From Panopea generosa (lineage: Eukaryota; Mollusca; Bivalvia; Adapedonta; Hiatellidae): a DNA stretch of 64,000 nt. The notes beneath the pieces are model-generated. The model was given only the letters and a program-made list of their open reading frames with translations, had not been told where the DNA came from and did no database searches. Shown in pieces: positions 30,067-53,040 of the stretch (position 1 is its first letter; each line of letters starts with the position of its first letter). A program made the translations under genes and the position numbers. Location: positions 28,323,932 to 28,387,931 of the forward strand of contig CM055907.1 in assembly GCA_029582155.1 (NCBI GenBank), given 5' to 3'.

Positions 30067-30324
30067 AAATAAATATTTCTAATAGTAACTCTATCTATTT
30101 CAAAAAAGTATCACTGTATTAAAATGGTATTTCGGCATATAAAAGACACCAATAGGTATATTTGTATATTGGTACTTGTTAGTGATTGTTGTTCTGTCGA
30201 AAAGAGAGAGTCAAAGCATCGAGTATTCACTTAAAATGAGTGGTATGGAGTGGTGTAAAAAACGGAGCAAAAGTGTCCGCTTTTTGTTACATTGTTAAAG
30301 ATAACTTTTTTATTATTTCATGAA

Positions 30325-31145
30325 ACAAGAGCACCGTAAGCGGGTGCAGACGCTCGTTATTTTTCCAAATCCGTTACGTAGGCCAAGTCAGTTAACTTTT
30401 TAAACATGATGGTAATTAGTTTAAAAAATAAATACTATTACTGAAAAAATAAAATTAATTTAAAAATTCACCAAAACATAGAGATGTCGAAGAACAACGT
30501 TATCTATACTATTTTAGCCTTGTCACAGAACAGTATATCACAATATACAATCAGAAAAACAAATATATATATGTATGAATTAAACCATCTTTCATATTAG
30601 CAAAATAGTAGTTCCATGTATGTGCAAGTACGACTATAAGGGCAGACTATACACTTTGTCTATGTCTGGCTTTGGCCAGCTAGCCAGTACTTAAGATGCA
30701 ATGTATTTCATTTCATTTTAAAATCTGGATGTGGATGTTGTGGTGTATGTGCCAAAGTTTAATAAACAGGGCTGTGCAGTTTTCATACAATAAAAAATGT
30801 TGGAGGGGAGAAGGTGTCTTGGGGTTGGTAACAAAGTTGAAAAGGGACTGTGTATCTAATTCAATACAGAACAAACTTTTAAAAGAACAAAATTTAAAAA
30901 CAACAATTGGAGGGGATGGGGGTATTTGGGTTGGTAACAAAGGGGCCAGTATTAAATTTAACACAAAACAAAATTTAAAAGAAAAAAGAAAAAAAATAGG
31001 CGAGGGGTCTTGGTAAGTGGTAGTCCTTTGGGTCAGTAACAAAGTTAAAATGGGGGCAAAGTATTTAATTTAAAACAAAAAAACTAAATTTTTAAAAAAA
31101 TAAATAAATGGGCATGATGAGTTTGTTCAGAAACAGAGAAAAGGC
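30325..31145. other. Dispersed-element DNA, no gene recognised
   Basis: ACAAGAGCACCGTAAGCGGG at about 30328 resembles the start of a mollusc dispersed element. A matching kind of end (TCTCGCTTTTCGCAAAGCGG) is at about 35070, so 30328-35100 might once have been one element with later insertions. 30790-31090 is A-rich with three degenerate tandem copies of TTGGTAACAAAG and flanking bases. Confidence 0.35.
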
Positions 31146-31152
31146 CGAGTTA

Positions 31153-32330
31153 TAAACCGAATCAGCTATTTTGAAACTACGTCATTCTATTTTTAGATAG
31201 AATCTTCCGTATTAAGGGTGTTTGTAGTATAATAGCATTTTTTATCTGTTACATAAACTATAAAATAAACTATATATCAATATAAAGTGTGTTGTACTAC
31301 TGTCAGTTTCGATAGCGTAGTGCTAACGGTTTGAACTGTCAATCCAAATGTCGTGAGTTCGAGCCTTGTTTATGATCATTTTTTTTTTCAATTTATTTTC
31401 CATAAAAATATCTCTGTGTACTGTTTCATTTTTTTTTTAAATTTTTTAATTGTTGCCTGTATACCTTAAATGACGGTAGCAAAGTTTTTACGCAAAGGAA
31501 ATTAGAGTTGTGTAAAGCGGTTTGGCTTTTTTTTTTTGGTAAAATACCTAAAACTTTATTTCTTTGTGCAAATGGGAACATTGGAAAATTTTCATTATTT
31601 CTGCCAAGTTTGGATGACATTGGGTACTGTTTGGTAAAACCATCGAAATTGTCAAAAGGAACGTGGTCAACCTCAAGTTTTTTTCCCGCATAATTAACCC
31701 AACAGAGGACTATCTATGGGAACAATGCACTTTTAGAACCATTGATAATGCAACCAGTGTTCAAGGAGTGTATGTCTATATGTAGAACAGTACAAAATTA
31801 ATTGTTATGTGAGACGTATAGCGTCTCACCACACCAAGTCAAAATCATCTAAAACAATTTTTTCTGTTTGTGGTTTCCGAGGAGCCTCCGATGCCGTTGC
31901 CGACTTGCTGCTGAGGATTACAGCTGACGCAATATGTACGTGTGCATATGAATAAAACATTGTAAATTTCCTCCGCGAACGTCGATTTTAACAAAAACTC
32001 GTTACACATAATAATTATGTAGTGTTTTATCGGACAAAAGTATAACACAGTTAATATAATATCCAGACACTCTGATACTATTATGGCAAATAAAATTTCA
32101 ACATAGATACGGCTCGAACTGGCGACATTTGGGTTGACAGTTAAAACCGTTACCACTACGCTATCGAAACAGACAGTAGTAGTACAACACCCTTTATATT
32201 GATATATAGTTTATTTTATAGTTTATGTAACAGATAAATCTGCTATCATACTGCATACACCCCTAATACGGAAGGTTCCATCTAAAAATAGAATGACATA
32301 GTTTCAAAATAGCCGATTCGGTTTAAAAAC
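31153..32330. mobile_element. Palindromic element with ~220-bp inverted arms and tRNA-like promoters
   Basis: The left arm (about 31153-31375) and right arm (about 32103-32330) are reverse complements with scattered mismatches, separated by about 730 bp. At the inner edge of each arm is a tRNA-like segment with A-box-like GATAGCGTAGTGCTAACGG and B-box-like GTGAGTTCGAGCC, pointing inward from both sides. No transposase is seen; the 103-codon minus-strand frame at 31845-32156 looks random. It could be a MITE or foldback-type DNA element, or two opposed SINE-like copies. Confidence 0.6.
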
Positions 32331-35300
32331 ATAAAACCAAACCTGGGCTAAATAAAAAACTTTAACCTAAGGTTTTAGAGCCAAAAGTATGGAAAATTAG
32401 GTAAGTTAGCTATATACACTGTTTGTATTACATAATATGAATGTGTTTATGAAGTTTAGTCACCGTAACACGAGTTGTTTGTTCAGAAACAGAGAAAAGG
32501 CTGATCTAATCATAAAACTTTAACCAGCAGACGACGACGACACCAGGGTTATGATAATAGTTCATCGTTTTTTTTTCAAAAAGACGAGCTAAAAATAAAC
32601 GAAACAACGCCATATCTGTATATACATGAAAAATCGCTGCTATCTAGCGGTCATGCAAAACACGTATTTTTTTTGCCAATTGTGCAACGGCGTATTTTGT
32701 TCAGTTGAAAATGTATGGTAGGGAGTGGTGTAATTTACAAAAAATACGCTGCTGCACTTTTTGCAAAACTACGAGTTGTAATTTATGAACAGGTAGGTAC
32801 CCACTTCGTAGTAGCCAACATACAGATTCACTAAAAGTGAACATTTCTCTCGTCTAATAATGAAAGTTTTTAATTGACAATATTCCATGTGGTTTTCTGA
32901 CAGTGGAGAAATACGTCAATTGAATTGACCAAAGGTAATTTTAGTAAAACAATTATGTAGATATTATGTTTATGTATGAAATGTTCGGATCGTTATTTCA
33001 GCAAGATTATCATTCCATTATCGATATCATAAGGTGCAAATAAAGAAATTAATTAACAAGAGGTCCACATTAGCCCTAAACAGCTCAACAGTCGGCGGAG
33101 AAGACGATGCAAAATTTGATAATGCAAGGGCCATACCTCATATATTTAAATTAGGTCAGTTGAGATTTCACTGTGTAAGTTTGGTAACTAAAATGAAAAC
33201 TGTAGGTACTGGAGTGCACATAATGAGACATAACTCCCAACAATATTCAATGGGCCAGACCATAACTTGTCCCAGATAAAGCTATACAACAACTGTGCAA
33301 GTTTGCCGCAGATAAAATAAGAACTGAAGAGAACAATGGTGCACACAATGCCACAGGACACGTTTAACGATTAAATGCCGTTTTGTATCCAATTTGGCTA
33401 GTTCAAGAACTCGTTCGAGATAATTTGGTTAAATAACTACTGTGTAAGTTCAATATCACGTGATATTTCCGAGAGGTAGAGCGCATGTACCAAATACATG
33501 ATGATTTAATGTCCATAACTCCGAATTAAATCATCCGATTTGGCAAGTTCAATAGCTTGTCCAAGCTATATGGTTTGAAAAATGAAATTAACGGGTGTCA
33601 GAGTGCACAAAACGCCAAATAAAGTAACATTTGACGATTCAAGGGCCGAAATGTATTAAACAATTGGTTCAGTTAAAGAAGTTGACCAACATATATACAC
33701 TTGTCGTATTTTGTTATCATAACGAAGAAAAAATTGAAGTCTGAAATAAGAAGTTATATAAAAACGTCATGCATTTTAGATATACATTCTAAAACTATAT
33801 TTTCTTAATTTTGTGATGCTTGTGGGTCGTGTAATATCTCTATAGAGCAAAACGATTGTTGATTATCACACTCATGGGCTAAAATCGGCTGTTATTGCTG
33901 CAAACATATCTGTATTAAATAACGGGATAGAGACACACCTTGCAACAATGCCGGTAGTTATTGGGAACTTGACGATGTACATTTTGACGAAGTCGCATAT
34001 TAAATACATATACGTTTCCGACTTGGAGGGCAATAGTCCTACAGTTCCCTTTTCTTTTATAGAGTACAAAAAATTATCAACGTGATACTGTGTTGTGAAG
34101 AATAAGCATATGTACCAGGGGACAGGTCTGGCCTCTCCAAGAATCTGTGATGAACATTACAGTAAATAAAGTTTCAATAGTTTAATAGAATTTAAAATCT
34201 CATCAAGTTTCAAACAACCCGTTGTACGGTGATCTCAGTTTACATAAAGAATCTGTAACATTAATCCGGCCAAATCTTCCATCGCTAGAACATAGTAGTC
34301 CTGCAGCGCTGGTGACGAGTTACATTCACGTTGATGTAACACATTTTCACTCTGCAGCCTTGACCTTTACTTTCACATGAAAGGCAGTAAGTTTCTTCCA
34401 TATAGCTGCAATGAACTTATGAACAATTTTAAACGCAGATTGGTACTATTTTTGAGATTACCGAACGTGAAAATTTAGATTTCTTCATATTACCTATCTT
34501 TACATTTAAACACTTTATTCGAGAAGATTTAATTTAAACTTTCAACTAGATGCATCAAATGAAAGTTTAGACATTGGCGCCATCCAATTCTTAAAAAATG
34601 CACAACAGTAATAACAAGCAAATTCAAGAAATTTATGTCCCCCCACTTTTTTCAAAAGTATTGATTCAGGCCTTCTTACGTTATTGCAAAGTAACCCCCA
34701 AAAATACTTGTTTTCACAAATTAAAGGGGCTTAACTGTACACGGACAAATGTCACAAGCCCCAAAAAATCGATCTTAGCCTGTGTTTGGTTATTATAAAC
34801 ATTGTATTAGAATTTCAAAAGATTTGATTCAGGCATTCTTAAGTTATTGCACGGAAACCCCAAAAGGTGTGACAGACGGACGGAAATTACGTTTTTCACA
34901 AATTAAAGGGACACAACTCTAAAACGTCAAGTCACAACGCCGAAAATCGACTAAACCTGTGTTTTGTCATTATAAACATTGTATTAGAATTTCAAAATAT
35001 TTAATTCAGGCATTCTTAAGTTATTGCACGGAGACCAAAGTGTGACGGACAGAGAGACCCAAATTAGTGTCTCTCGCTTTTCGCAAAGCGGGCACAAAAA
35101 TAAGTTTTATGCGGTACCGACAGGCCCGGATATCAACAACGAACACAATTATGGCTTTAAAGAGAAACTTTTGACGTTCCATACATATTTCAGCTTTTAA
35201 CCTGATATCGGTACCATACTGTCAAAAGTCTACCAATAATTCATTTCGATTGTATGTAGAAATAACTGGCTATGGTCGGTCTACTAGGGTTATAGAGCAC

Positions 35301-35658
35301 ACACGGTTCAATTCGAACATACCAAAGACAAACTAAGTTTCTGTTAGTGTATTGTATGAAGGTTTTAAGATAACAAATGGAATTTGCATATAATATTTAA
35401 TTCTATCGCAATTTCATCATTGACAAATTGTTGTTTGTTGTTTGTTTGTTTTTTACAACTTTGAACACTTAAATACATCATAATGTATAATAAATGGTCG
35501 TATCATGAAAGAATAAATATTATTTGTCATTTATACGTACTCATCAAAAGTAAATTTATAATGTTATCTAAAGGCAAGAAAAATTGAACTTAGTTCTCGT
35601 TTGATTGTTAAGCACTATCTGTATGTCCATCAATTGTTATATTATGCCATAGTTTTTT
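32331..35658. other. Spacer of old dispersed repeats between genes 1 and 2
   Basis: 33045-33700 begins ACAAGAGGTCCACATTAG and holds degenerate ~190-bp internal repeats (CAAGGGCC, TGTGTAAGTT, GTGCACA). 34640-35040 has three copies of a ~170-bp unit with GATTCAGGCATTCTTAAG and TATAAACATTGTATTAGAAT, ending in TCTCGCTTTTCGCAAAGCGG at about 35070. No protein gene is recognised. Confidence 0.5.
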
Positions 35659-46809
<11,151 letters not shown>

Positions 46810-46895
46810 GGTGGTTTTCTGAATTTATCTCAAACTCGGCCGTCAATCTCAGTCGATCTTCCTGGCGTATCTCAAAGATAACCATCAACCCCCGA

Positions 46896-46903
46896 AATAT
46901 ATA
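46896..46903 (-). promoter_or_regulatory. Possible TATA box of beta-tubulin gene 2
   Basis: On the minus strand TATATATT lies about 87 bp before the ATG, close to the 92-bp spacing in gene 1. This fits a leader of roughly 60 nt. Inferred only. Confidence 0.5.
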
Positions 46904-46909
46904 TCTAAC

Positions 46910-48134
46910 CTTACAACTCACGCCTACCTGGTTGCATGCGCGCTGGAAAATAGTTCCAGTACAGTTGTATGGTGTGATCAGACGCGATTATCCAGGTAAG
47001 TAGGGTACATGTACTTTTTAGCTCGACCAAACAAAGAATAACGATGGCTTTCAACCGCGTCCGCTCTCACATAAAAGTTTTGATACAAGTTCCCGTGAAG
47101 CCTATCTTTTGATTTGTTCAATACATATTGAAACTTCAAACAATGACTGCTTGAAAAATTATAGCAGACATGTTCCATAATGTTAGGATAGTAAAGTTTA
47201 ACAATTGGATATTTAGTAAACATATATTCAGAAGTTGAATCTTTGTCATAGAAACTTTGTATGTGTGTGTTCGTTACCATTTTAATTCTAAAACGGATAA
47301 AGATTTTTAATAAATAAATAAAGTGTTCTTATTTAAAATCTATACGACCATGTTCCATAAATACATATATATGCACACGTGTCCTTAGTGGTGTAGAAGT
47401 ATAAAGTTTCCGGGTATTGACTGAATGTACACCTAACGATTTATTCACAGGTCAGCCTTAGTGATATTCCTGTGTTCGTCGTCCGTCCGTCTTCTGTCAA
47501 CATTTGTTTCAACGACTTCCCTGAAACCTCTTGACAAATTTCACCAACTTTTTATGTGACGCATTCTGACATGAAGCTATCACAAATATGTTCAAAGCAC
47601 TAGGGAACAACTTGGATCCCGCCCCATGATTCATCTGTTGTTGCTGTTGTTTTTCAAACTCTTCGGATGTTAAGTTTGGATATTTTGCTCGTATAAGTAT
47701 CACATGATTTTGTCTCAATGCAAGCCGTCAAAACTGGCACAGCAACGGCGACTTATGAGTTAAACATAAGGAAACATAAATTTAAATATTTTCCTCTCAA
47801 GAACAACCAGCCAAATGTGTTCATATCTGGTAAAAAAGATCTATATTAGTAGAGGTTTTAAGTTTTGGGTTTATCGTTGTCAAGTATTACAATGGAATAC
47901 AATGGGAAAACAGGATTTGTTTACATGTTGTCTTTTTTTCAATATTATCTCAATCGTCTTGATTTCTGGAGCATTGTCTAGTCATAACAGTTGCGACTGG
48001 GTCTTTTAAAGGGCAAATAATATCCGTAAGGTGCCCCAAAAAGGCCTAAAACTTTTAATTTTTAAAAAAAAAAAAACTTCTTAGTGACCGACAAGCCAAA
48101 TGTGTTCATAGTTGATATATTATTAATCCATATT
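46910..48134. other. 5' flank of gene 2 and dispersed-repeat DNA
   Basis: GCATGCGCGC near 46934 is part of the upstream flank. CAGCCAAATGTGTTCATA (near 47808) and CAAGCCAAATGTGTTCATA (near 48090) mark two copies of a short dispersed repeat. No gene is recognised. Confidence 0.45.
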
Positions 48135-48400
48135 ATGTGAATATTTAGTGTCATTTTATGTCATCGAGGACCAGCAGGTGATCAATTAACCTAACAATCC
48201 TTTACCAGCATCCTGGAAGGTTAACCAGTACTAGAGCATACCCATCTCTGCAACTGATACCTTCCTACTTGAATCAGCAGTGAGACAATAATGACAACGG
48301 ACAGAATGTCGTCTACCAATAACAGTAAAAAACTGTGAGGAAAAGTACTCACGACCCTTGGATTGATAGTCAGACGCCCTCTCGACTAAAAATGTTGATC
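48135..48400 (-). repeat. tRNA-derived SINE, family 1 (diverged)
   Basis: On the plus strand it shows TTTAGTGTCATTTTATGTC, CAATTAACCTAACAATCC, GGTTAACCAGTACTAGAGCA and a degraded tRNA head ending TTGATAGTCAGACGCCC. It directly abuts the 63-bp satellite on its right. Confidence 0.8.
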
Positions 48401-48411
48401 AAATAAAGGGA

Positions 48412-49743
48412 CTACGGTCCATAAGTGTCCACTACGGTGATGTTGATATTCATGGAAATACTATGATAAAACATACAACCCCCATTAGTTCTCACTACGG
48501 TGATTTTGATATTCATGGAAATACTATGATAAAACATATAATCCCCATTAGTGCTCACTACGGTGATGTTGATATTTATGGAAATACTATGATAAAACAT
48601 ACAACCCCCATTAGTTCTCACTACGGTGATGTTGATATTCATGGAAATACTATGATAAAACATTTATCCCCATTAGTGTTCACTACGGTGATTTTGATAT
48701 TCATGAAAATACTATGATAAAACATATAATCCCCATTAGTGCTCACTACGGTGATGTTGATATTCATGGAAATACTATGATAAAACATACAACCCCCATT
48801 AGTGCTCACTACGGTGATGTTGATATTCATGGAAAAACTATTATAAAACATATAATCCCCATTAGTGCTCACTACGGTGATGTTGATATTCATGGAAATA
48901 CTATGATAAAACATACAACCCCCATTAGTGCTCACTACGGTGATGTTGATATTCATGGAAATACTATGATAAAACATATAATCCCCATTAGTGTTCACTA
49001 CGGTGATGTTGATATTCATGGAAATACTATGATAAAACATATAATCCCCATTAGTTCTCACTACGGTGATGTTGATATTCATGGAAATACTATGATAAAA
49101 CATACAACCCCCATTAGTGCTCAATACGGTGATGTTGATATTCATGGAAATATTATTATAAAACATATAATCCCCATTAGTGCTCACTACAGTGATGTTG
49201 ATATTCATGGAAATACTATGATAAAACATACAACCCCCATTAGTGCTCACTACGGTGATGTTGATATTCATGGAAATACTATGATAAAACATATAATCCC
49301 CATTAGTGCTCACTACGGTGATTTTGATATTCATGGAAATACTATGATAAAACATATAATCCCCATTAGTGCTCACTACGGTGATGTTGATATTCATGGA
49401 AATACTATGATAAAACATATAATCCCCATTAGTGCTCACTACGGTGATGTTGATATTCATGGAAATACTATGATAAAACATATAATCCCCATTAGTGCTC
49501 ACTACGGTGATTTTGATATTCATGGAAATACTATGATAAAACATATAATCCCCATTAGTGCTCACTACGGTGATGTTGATATTCATGGAAATACTATGAT
49601 AAAACATATAATCCCCATTAGTGCTCACTACGGTGATGTTGATATTCATGGAAATACTATGATAAAACATATAATCCCCATTAGTGTTCACTACGGTGAT
49701 GTTGATATTCATGGAACTACTATGATAAAACATATACTCCTCT
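48412..49743. repeat. 63-bp satellite, 21 copies
   Basis: The unit contains TTCATGGAAATACTATGATA, then AAACATATAATCCCCATTAG, then TGCTCACTACGGTGATGTTG. Two subtypes, ATAATCCCC and ACAACCCCC, largely alternate in the left half; the right half (from about 49290) is all ATAATCCCC. A one-base-short unit lies near 48660. Frames are open on both strands (about 400 codons forward, 370 reverse) because 63 is divisible by three. The 21-residue repeat peptides have no signal peptide or known motif, so no gene is called. Confidence 0.95.
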
Positions 49744-51404
49744 TTTTTCACGTATGTGTTTTTCTTTGGCTTAGTCTATTCAAAATTTTAAATGAAACGA
49801 CAGGTGAGCGAGTTAGACCCCTTTGGGTATCTTGTTGTATCAGTAAATTTATTGAATTAAATAATACATCCAGAACCGGTCTATCCACATTCGGCCAACC
49901 GTGCAGACATGAAAACACATTTTGATATGTCCATGTATTTTCAATGACATACTCATGAATCACACCTTTCGGCGTTGCTTATGTAACAGAGCCTAATTTA
50001 AAATCACCACTGGCGGATTTAGAGAGAAACAAGAGGTCTGGACACCTAGAGATTTCATGAATAGTAAATAAGGGATTTATCACATATAAATGGTAAAAAC
50101 GTGTGTTTGTATCCATCTCGGCAATCTGCAGTAGTACTGTACAATAACCATGCAGTAAGTCAGTACACGCCCGGCGTCGGTTTGCATGGTTTTGCGGCTC
50201 GGTATACGCAATTTGCACTTGCCCAGGTTAGTGAAGCTATGTATACTTCTGTTACATACACACCAGCAGAGTGAGATATAGCAAAGATTCATGCTCAGTT
50301 CAGAACGAGTTCACCTGTACAAGATAGGCGTGGTGCTATGGTGGCTAGTATGTCCAATGATTCGGATGATCAGGCTCCACACCATATTCCTCGCCAACAA
50401 CAGCAACGTCTCCAACAAACTCCACCCCAACAATAAGTTCAGGTCCCGCCCCAATTACAGGCTCCTCTTCAACAGGCTCCACACGTTAGAACTAGGAACC
50501 AGCAGTTCGAAATCGGATGATTGCGATATTTAAAATGCGTATTAAATGCTTAAATATTGAAAACTGAACAATTAAAATATGTCCGCAACTACTGGTCACG
50601 CAATCGGCCTAGAATTATGACAAAGTTGTTTTGAGAAAACCCTCGAATTCAGTCTATCGTCCGCATCGGCATCGAAGTAAGCTGAAAAACTCTTGTAACA
50701 GTACAGACGAAGTGATAACAAGGGACAACGTTTTAAAATGACATGTAGCTACAAACCTACCGAATCTTTGGTCCGATGCTTTAACACATATCATGCGCAC
50801 CACTTTTTTCTTATTTTATTTCGTCTTCCTGAAAATCGAATTTTGAAAGCATTCTGATAAACCGACATGGTGCAAGATGATAAATACTGGCATCTATTTT
50901 TCACGGAACCCTTGTTTTATGAACCAGTGTGAAAAAATATTTTGCAAATTAGTTCAAAAATATGTTTTTATTCTTTTATATGTCGGCCGTCTTGCAACGT
51001 AACAACATATCATATACATGTAGTGCGTTGATGATGATTTTATTTATCGTTGCCACTGGTTTCCCATATTGGCGACGCCTTCCAGAAGAGTATTAGTAAC
51101 TTTTTAGATTTTTGGAGAATTGCAGAGATACAGAAGACCCATTTGTAGCGTCCTGGGCTCTTTTCATGTTCGGTGTTAAGCACGGATACATAGGACCCAT
51201 CCGAAAAACTGATAATTATTTTTAGTTGAAGAAGCGACCACTGTTTTTGCAGTCCAAGGCCTTACCAACCAAGTAGTAACCGAGTAGTCAGCAATTTGTA
51301 GTTCAAGGGAGATAGTTATAAAATTATTTTAAGATTTTTAAGAGTTACCGCGCTTCCACTGTAAAATATTTGTAATATTTAGTTTATAGTAATTTATTTA
51401 AGCT
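49744..51404. other. Spacer with one coding-like fragment
   Basis: Apart from the Gln/Pro-rich stretch at 50289-50523 and repeat-like DNA, nothing is recognised here. Confidence 0.45.
50289..50523 (+). pseudogene. Gln/Pro-rich coding-like fragment, unrecognised
   Basis: One forward frame reads as low-complexity protein: RRGAMVASMSNDSDDQAPHH, then a stretch of Gln with Pro (PRQQQQRLQQTPPQQ), then PQLQAPLQQAPHVRTRNQQF. It is interrupted and has no start or domain that I recognise. A different frame across the same DNA is open for 80 codons. It may be a remnant of a gene or of a repeat-borne gene, or chance. Confidence 0.25.
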
Positions 51405-51560
51405 CGATTGCGATGAAAGCTCAGAGCTTATATGAACCGCTCTCGAGTCCGCTTCCTGGGTAGAACCAGTACTGAGTGTTGTTTTATGAGAGGCATCGGG
51501 TCGATCGGGGGATCGAACCCGCAACCTCTGGCGTGAGCGGCCAACACTCTATCCCACCCC
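51405..51560 (-). repeat. tRNA-derived SINE, family 2
   Basis: On the minus strand: GGATAGAGTGTTGGCCGCTC, GGTTGCGGGTTCGATCCCCC (good B box), CAGTACTGGTTCTACCCAGG, AAGCGGACTCGAGAGCGG, TATAAGCTCTGAGC. Matches 40655-40840. Confidence 0.75.
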
Positions 51561-51959
51561 ATATCACAATCAGATAAAGAAATAGTTAAAAATGGACAAA
51601 ACAGAGAAATCACGTAGACAAGCTTTGGTTATTATGCTTCGGTCCTTGATTGAAGGGTTTCGTTGACATAAGGGAAGTAGTAACAAGGATATTAACTTGC
51701 TTAAAACTTAAGCAAATGTATGAGGTATCAAAGCTTAAAGCGTTCATAACTTTGCCTAAAGTCAAATACAAGTTTTGCTACTTGCCCCCTTGAGTCGCCA
51801 GTACGGTACTGTGGAGTTTTTAATGTAGGGCTAGTTACCATGTGTGACTTCACCAAAGTATTCTTAGTATCCTTAATTACACACTTAGTGAATATAATTT
51901 TATGGTTGTGGAATTTCACCGATTTGTATGTTAAGTTGTTATTGGGATAGGAGCTTGCT
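51561..51959. other. Spacer, nothing recognised
   Basis: AT-rich sequence with no gene or repeat that I can identify. Confidence 0.4.
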
Positions 51960-53040
51960 TAAAAAACAGCTGCCAGAAGGACAACACACTCGACTGTTTT
52001 AGTCTTAGTACTAAAAATAAGAATACAAAAGCCAATATTTTAAAAAAAAAATGTATTTCAGGGGACATCTACGGAAAAACACATTATGTTAAAAAGAAAG
52101 ATAACTCTTGTAAGCTTAATGTAAGGAGTACAACACATCAGCACAACTGGACTGTGTTCAGCACCGCTAAATAGCAAACGCGTTCAATGCTTGTTTCCAT
52201 AAAAGTGTTGCGTACTGTGTGCTAATATAAGGTTGACAGGAATTATTTTAGCTAACGTTATCAAACGTTTAACCGAACTAAACGCAGCCCTGACCTTGAA
52301 CTGTGATCTTGATATATAATACATTGTGTGTTGTCGCGAGGAGGTGAAAATCTGACCAAAGCTTCATACAAAACAGTGAAGAGGAGGAGATACAGAGCGG
52401 GCACTTAAGCATGGCTAAATCAGTGACCTTGAGCTTCACCGAATATGGTTTGAAATGTAGGGTCTACATAAGTATCGTCTCAATGAGGGGAGTACTTGAC
52501 GACTCACGTTTCATGAAAAGCGTTCGAGTGAAACTTGTTTACTGTGACCTTCACCCTGAACCAATATGATTGGAATAGCCATCTTAAGGAGGCCATCTTA
52601 TCCATGTTAAATGATAATATCTAAGAGATTTGAAAGAAACATGTTCATGTACGTTTGGAATAGACACAAAATCGTAGATAAACCAAAGCTGAATACAATT
52701 TACCTTGAACTATGACCTTGACATTGGACCAATATAGCTGAAATGTTGGTTCTGTCAGAGGTGACGTCTGAACAAAGTTTCATGAAAATCCTTCACAGGG
52801 TTTAGGAGACACAACGCGGACACAAAACCATGGCTAAATCAAGCTGGAAACATTTAACCCTGAACCAGTATGGTTGGAATGTGGGCTCGCACATCGTCTC
52901 AATAAGGTGAACATCTGACAAACGTTCAATATGAAAATATTTCAAGATGTTATAGGAGATACAAAGAGGACAATAAATCACGGACGGAAGGAAAGTACAA
53001 AAGGATATGACCACTCACATACCCCTCCCGCCATGGACGA
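51960..53040. mobile_element. Non-autonomous mollusc-type element C (partial)
   Basis: Starts AAAACAGCTGCCAGAAGGAC, then AACACACTCGACTGTTTT, like elements A and B. The interior (52280-53020) has about four degenerate ~170-bp units with TGACCTTGA, CCAATATGATTGGAAT, AAGTTTCATGAAAAT and GGAGATACA. The right end is not clearly the ACTCGAGCTAAAA type, so it may be truncated. No gene. Confidence 0.5.

Noticed and set aside
31845-32156. 103-codon frame as a transposase of the palindromic element
   Set aside because: No catalytic motifs, and it overlaps the inverted arm and its tRNA-like segment.
46978-47280. 100-codon minus-strand frame upstream of gene 2
   Set aside because: Composition looks random, no homologue recognised, no splice or promoter context.
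48639-49925. Frames of 370 and 403 codons on opposite strands
   Set aside because: 63-bp satellite open by composition on both strands; one short unit breaks the phase and no domain is seen.
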